Assembly (NCBI GenBank): GCA_031406795.1
Contig: JANOHV010000009.1
Coordinates: forward strand, 1 to 15,995
DNA: 15,995 nucleotides
Reading direction: 5' to 3'
From: DATDCY01 sp031406795 [NCBI: Candidatus Rokuibacteriota bacterium]
Lineage (GTDB): Bacteria; JAUVQV01
Part shown: positions 13,626 through 15,995 of the stretch, in pieces
Numbering within the stretch: position 1 is the first letter of the stretch
Layout: each line of letters opens with the position of its first letter
Translations under genes and position numbers: made by a program
The notes under the pieces: generated by a model
Told to the model about the DNA's origin: nothing
The model's database searches: none
What the model saw: only the letters and a program-made list of their open reading frames with translations

Positions 13626-13861
13626 AGGAGAGCGCCCGCTACGTAAAGTTGGTGGAGTGGTCCGAGGAAGACGGATGTTATGTGGGTAGCGCCCCCGGTC
13701 TCATCTACGGCGGCTGCCACGGCGAAGACGAGAAAGCAGTCTTCGAGCAACTTTGCCAAGTCGTCGAAGAGGCGGTCGCGCTCTATCAGGAGGAGGGCAG
13801 ACAGCTTCCCCCTCCCACCTCTGGGCATGACTTCGCCAACAAGATGCAGCATGTTGCATGA
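13622..13861 (+). CDS. hicB: HicB-type antitoxin, short form
   Basis: 79-residue partner of HicA. The partial RNase H-like HicB fold is visible: YVKLVEWSEEDGCYVGSAPGL, then GGCHGEDEKAVFEQL and a long helix. The C-terminal DNA-binding domain (ribbon-helix-helix or HTH) present in longer HicB proteins is absent. The protein ends in PPPTSGHDFANKMQHVA, so this form probably neutralises HicA but may not repress its own promoter. The start overlaps the hicA stop by 4 nt, giving coupled translation in the toxin-first order usual for HicAB. Base composition is clearly less GC-rich than in pheT. Confidence 0.86.
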   Translation: MKESARYVKLVEWSEEDGCYVGSAPGLIYGGCHGEDEKAVFEQLCQVVEEAVALYQEEGRQLPPPTSGHDFANKMQHVA

Positions 13862-14033
13862 TCCAGCCCAATGGCAGTTGACCATGAGCACCGAAGGCTT
13901 CTGGCAGACGCAGTTCGGCTACGCCGGGACGATCCCGCTCGGCGGCACTCTGAGATAAATGATGAACTTCAGTAGCTCGGGTCCGTCTCGAAGTCAGCAG
14001 AGACGGGTAAGGAGACCGGCTCTGGTATAGAGT
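13862..14033 (+). other. Spacer between hicB and the CARDB gene, with an inverted repeat
   Basis: No convincing gene lies here. Two tiny frames (ATG 13871, 34 codons; ATG 13884, 24 codons) lack ribosome binding sites. A perfect 7-bp inverted repeat, CCGTCTC (13983-13989) and GAGACGG (14000-14006) with a 10-nt loop, ends 27 nt before the next ATG. It has no following T-run, so it looks more like an operator or 5' leader hairpin than a terminator. TGGTATAGA at 14023-14031 resembles an extended -10 but lies too close to the start codon to be convincing. Confidence 0.4.
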
Positions 14034-15995
14034 ATGCAAATCGTGGCACTGCAACGGTCGATTCAAGCCTTGGTGCGCCCGGCGTGTCTCGTCGCAGCGG
14101 TCTTCTTCGCCCTCTGCCTTGACCCCGTTGTCCTGCGCGCGGCCGGTCCTGTCGTCACGGTGACCTCCATGAATCCCGACTCGGGAGTCTGGATGACCCC
14201 CTGCTGCGGCATGAACGCCTGCGCCCAGTTCGTCGAGTCGACCCCATTCACGATCAGCTGCCCGGGTGGGACCCCCGTCCGGCTCGAGGCCCCCGCCAGC
14301 GTCGGCGAGACGCCCTTCACCGAGTGGCGGCGTCCGGGCTCTTTGCCTTACACCATCTCGCCGACGTTCATCGTCCTGCCGGACACCGACGTCACGCTCA
14401 CCGTAGTCTACGGGAATCCCGTCGAACCCCTCCCCGACTTTGCCGTCACCGGCATCACCCTCACGCCCGCGTCGCCCATCACCGGGCTCACCTTCAGCGC
14501 TCAGGTCACGGTGACGAACCAGGGCGCGGCCGTCAATACGTACGACGGCTGGCTCGACATCTGGACCGACCGGGCCGCCGCCGCCGGGTGCAGGATCTAC
14601 GGCACCACCGGCAGAGGGTTCGGCAGCCTCGCCCCCGGGGCGGGCCGGGTGCTGACGTTCACCGGCCTGACCGCCGGACCGGCCGGGGCCGCGACCTTCC
14701 GCGCCTTCGCCGAGGTGGACTGCCTGATCGAGGAAGCCGACGAGACGAACAACGAGGCGACCCTCGCCTACACGGTGCGCCCGCGCAAGACCCTGTCAGT
14801 CTCCTCGGTGAACCCTGCGAACGCCGCGATCCAGGTCTCCCCAAACGACCTCGTGGGTCAGGCGACCGGGACCGCCCCTTTCAGCCGCTCCTACGACCCC
14901 GGCGCGGTTGTGACCCTCACCGCGCCCGCCGACGTGGGGGGCTACGTCTTCCAGAAGTGGCGCCGGGACGGGCTCGATTTCGCGACGACGCGCTCCGTCG
15001 AGGTGACCATGGAAGCCGACCACAACCTCGTCGCCGTCTACGCGCGCCCGCCGTCACCGGATTTCTGGGTCAGCAGCATCACCGTCATGCCCACGCAACC
15101 CACGGCAGGGTATGCCTTCAGCGCCTCGATTACCGTCCAGAACAGGGGAAACGCCGGCGGCAACGGGGGGAGCCTTGCCGTCTGGGCCAACAAGCTCTTC
15201 AACTCCACGTGCACCCGGTACGAGTCGGGGATGTGTTTGGAGTACACCCCCTCGTGCAACTGGTACGAGGCGGATCAGGGGCTCCAGGTCGGCACGCTCG
15301 CCGCTGGCGAAAGCAGGACGTTCGTCTTCAGCGGCCTCGGACCGCTCGCCCAGGGCAGCGCTTACTACCTCCGCGCGTACGTCGATGCCGAATGCGAGAC
15401 TTCCGAAGGCGTGAACGGCGACCTGGAGGGCGACAACCAGAGCACCCGCAACTACCTCGTGATCACCGGTACGGTTCATACCTTGTATGTCGACACCCTC
15501 GACGGCCGGGACACGCAGATCGCCCACAGCATGGACATCTCCGGGAAGACGATCGGCACGACGCAGTTCACGCGAAACTTCCGGGACCGCTCGACGGTGA
15601 CTCTCACCGCGCCCCCGACGACTCCCGACGGTGGCGTCTTCCAGAAGTGGCTCGGGCTCGAACCCGTGGTCCCAACCACCCCCGAGGTCACGTTCACGAT
15701 GGACACCGACAAGTGGGTTGAGGCGGTCTACGTCGGCCCTGGGGAGCCCGACTTCGCCGTGACCGGTCTCGCCCTCGAACCGCCCGGCCCGCCGGCGGGG
15801 GGGACCTTCTCTGCGACGGTGACCATCACCAACGTCGGCACCGGCCGCGGGGTCCCCGGCACGCTCGTCCTGTTCCCGGACCGGAGCGTCCCGGCAAACT
15901 GTTGGGCAACGACGATCTACGGTCCGATGCACATCTACGATCTCGCCGCCGGAGCGTCCCTGACCTTTACGATCCCGGACATTCCCGCTGGTGCG
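14034..15995 (+). CDS. Large exported protein with alternating InlB-like and CARDB modules (3' truncated)
   Basis: Open for 654 codons to the right edge. An N-terminal signal peptide is seen (LVAAVFFALCL core, probable cleavage near LRA-AG at 36-38), so the protein is exported. It then alternates two module types: InlB B-repeat-like domains at about 39-127, 253-338 and 479-568 (pattern NP...VTLTAP...FQKW...VAVY), and CARDB domains at about 135-250, 343-475 and 573 onward (each opening PDF, with FSA..TV.N.G and then LAAG or LAPG). CARDB modules are adhesion-type domains common in secreted proteins of environmental bacteria. The second CARDB module carries extra Cys (CTRYESGMCLEYTPSC). The ATG at 14034 has a poor ribosome binding site but gives a proper signal sequence. 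C-terminal anchoring or a catalytic domain may lie outside the window. Long frames in the other reading frames here are shadows. Confidence 0.85.
   Translation, partial: MQIVALQRSIQALVRPACLVAAVFFALCLDPVVLRAAGPVVTVTSMNPDSGVWMTPCCGMNACAQFVESTPFTISCPGGTPVRLEAPASVGETPFTEWRRPGSLPYTISPTFIVLPDTDVTLTVVYGNPVEPLPDFAVTGITLTPASPITGLTFSAQVTVTNQGAAVNTYDGWLDIWTDRAAAAGCRIYGTTGRGFGSLAPGAGRVLTFTGLTAGPAGAATFRAFAEVDCLIEEADETNNEATLAYTVRPRKTLSVSSVNPANAAIQVSPNDLVGQATGTAPFSRSYDPGAVVTLTAPADVGGYVFQKWRRDGLDFATTRSVEVTMEADHNLVAVYARPPSPDFWVSSITVMPTQPTAGYAFSASITVQNRGNAGGNGGSLAVWANKLFNSTCTRYESGMCLEYTPSCNWYEADQGLQVGTLAAGESRTFVFSGLGPLAQGSAYYLRAYVDAECETSEGVNGDLEGDNQSTRNYLVITGTVHTLYVDTLDGRDTQIAHSMDISGKTIGTTQFTRNFRDRSTVTLTAPPTTPDGGVFQKWLGLEPVVPTTPEVTFTMDTDKWVEAVYVGPGEPDFAVTGLALEPPGPPAGGTFSATVTITNVGTGRGVPGTLVLFPDRSVPANCWATTIYGPMHIYDLAAGASLTFTIPDIPAGA

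Noticed and set aside
13871-13975. Small frames after hicB (34 and 24 codons)
   Set aside because: No ribosome binding site, no recognisable sequence and overlapping frames; most likely non-coding.
14324-15721. 465-codon plus-strand frame
   Set aside because: Out-of-frame shadow of the CARDB protein, dominated by Arg and Pro/His. The frame from ATG 14034 shows a signal peptide and repeated modules.

Overview
The window looks like chromosomal DNA from an uncultured, GC-rich bacterium. GC is high and third positions are GC-biased. Start sites carry GGAGG/GAGGTGA-type ribosome binding sites. A predicted lipoprotein and a large secreted CARDB-type protein suggest a diderm cell. I cannot assign a phylum: the gene content would fit deltaproteobacterial, Acidobacteriota-like or related candidate lineages. 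Nothing here is phage or plasmid, and I see no rRNA or tRNA gene.

Layout. Everything from 1 to 5816 is read leftward, and everything from about 5920 to the end is read rightward. Leftward there are two transcription units. hipB-hipA (5816-4279) is a HipBA toxin-antitoxin pair with a 4-nt overlap and a strong promoter that predicts a leaderless GTG start. Downstream is a dedicated chaperone operon: a large 872-residue helical-repeat/TPR-like protein of unknown function (4148-1530), a small J-domain protein whose HPD motif reads PPD, an elongated GrpE-type nucleotide exchange factor, and the start of an Hsp70 that runs off the left edge. J and GrpE overlap by ATGA. The set looks like a self-contained Hsp70 machine with its own large partner rather than the housekeeping dnaK locus.

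The divergent spacer (5817-6214) is AT-rich on its left side. It holds hipBA control sequences, the C-terminal remnant of a VapC-like PIN toxin, and an inverted repeat in front of an 86-residue unknown gene. Rightward then come an alpha/beta hydrolase, a lipoprotein-like protein built of 11-residue amphipathic repeats, a 119-residue HTH-like unknown, and a PAP2 membrane phosphatase. Next is pheS-pheT (phenylalanyl-tRNA synthetase), whose intergenic spacer holds three GC palindromes exactly 48 bp apart. A palindrome of the same family lies between grpE and the Hsp70 gene. Two further strong palindromes sit in frame inside the TPR-like gene.

After pheT the sequence becomes visibly less GC-rich and carries accessory genes: a Uma2-family nuclease and a HicA-HicB toxin-antitoxin pair. 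The window ends in a large exported protein (open from 14034 to the edge) that alternates InlB-B-repeat-like and CARDB modules three times.

The most interesting points are the unusual Hsp70/J(PPD)/GrpE/TPR operon, the phased palindromic repeats between pheS and pheT, the in-frame palindromes in the TPR-like gene, and the leaderless hipB promoter with an overlapping inverted repeat.
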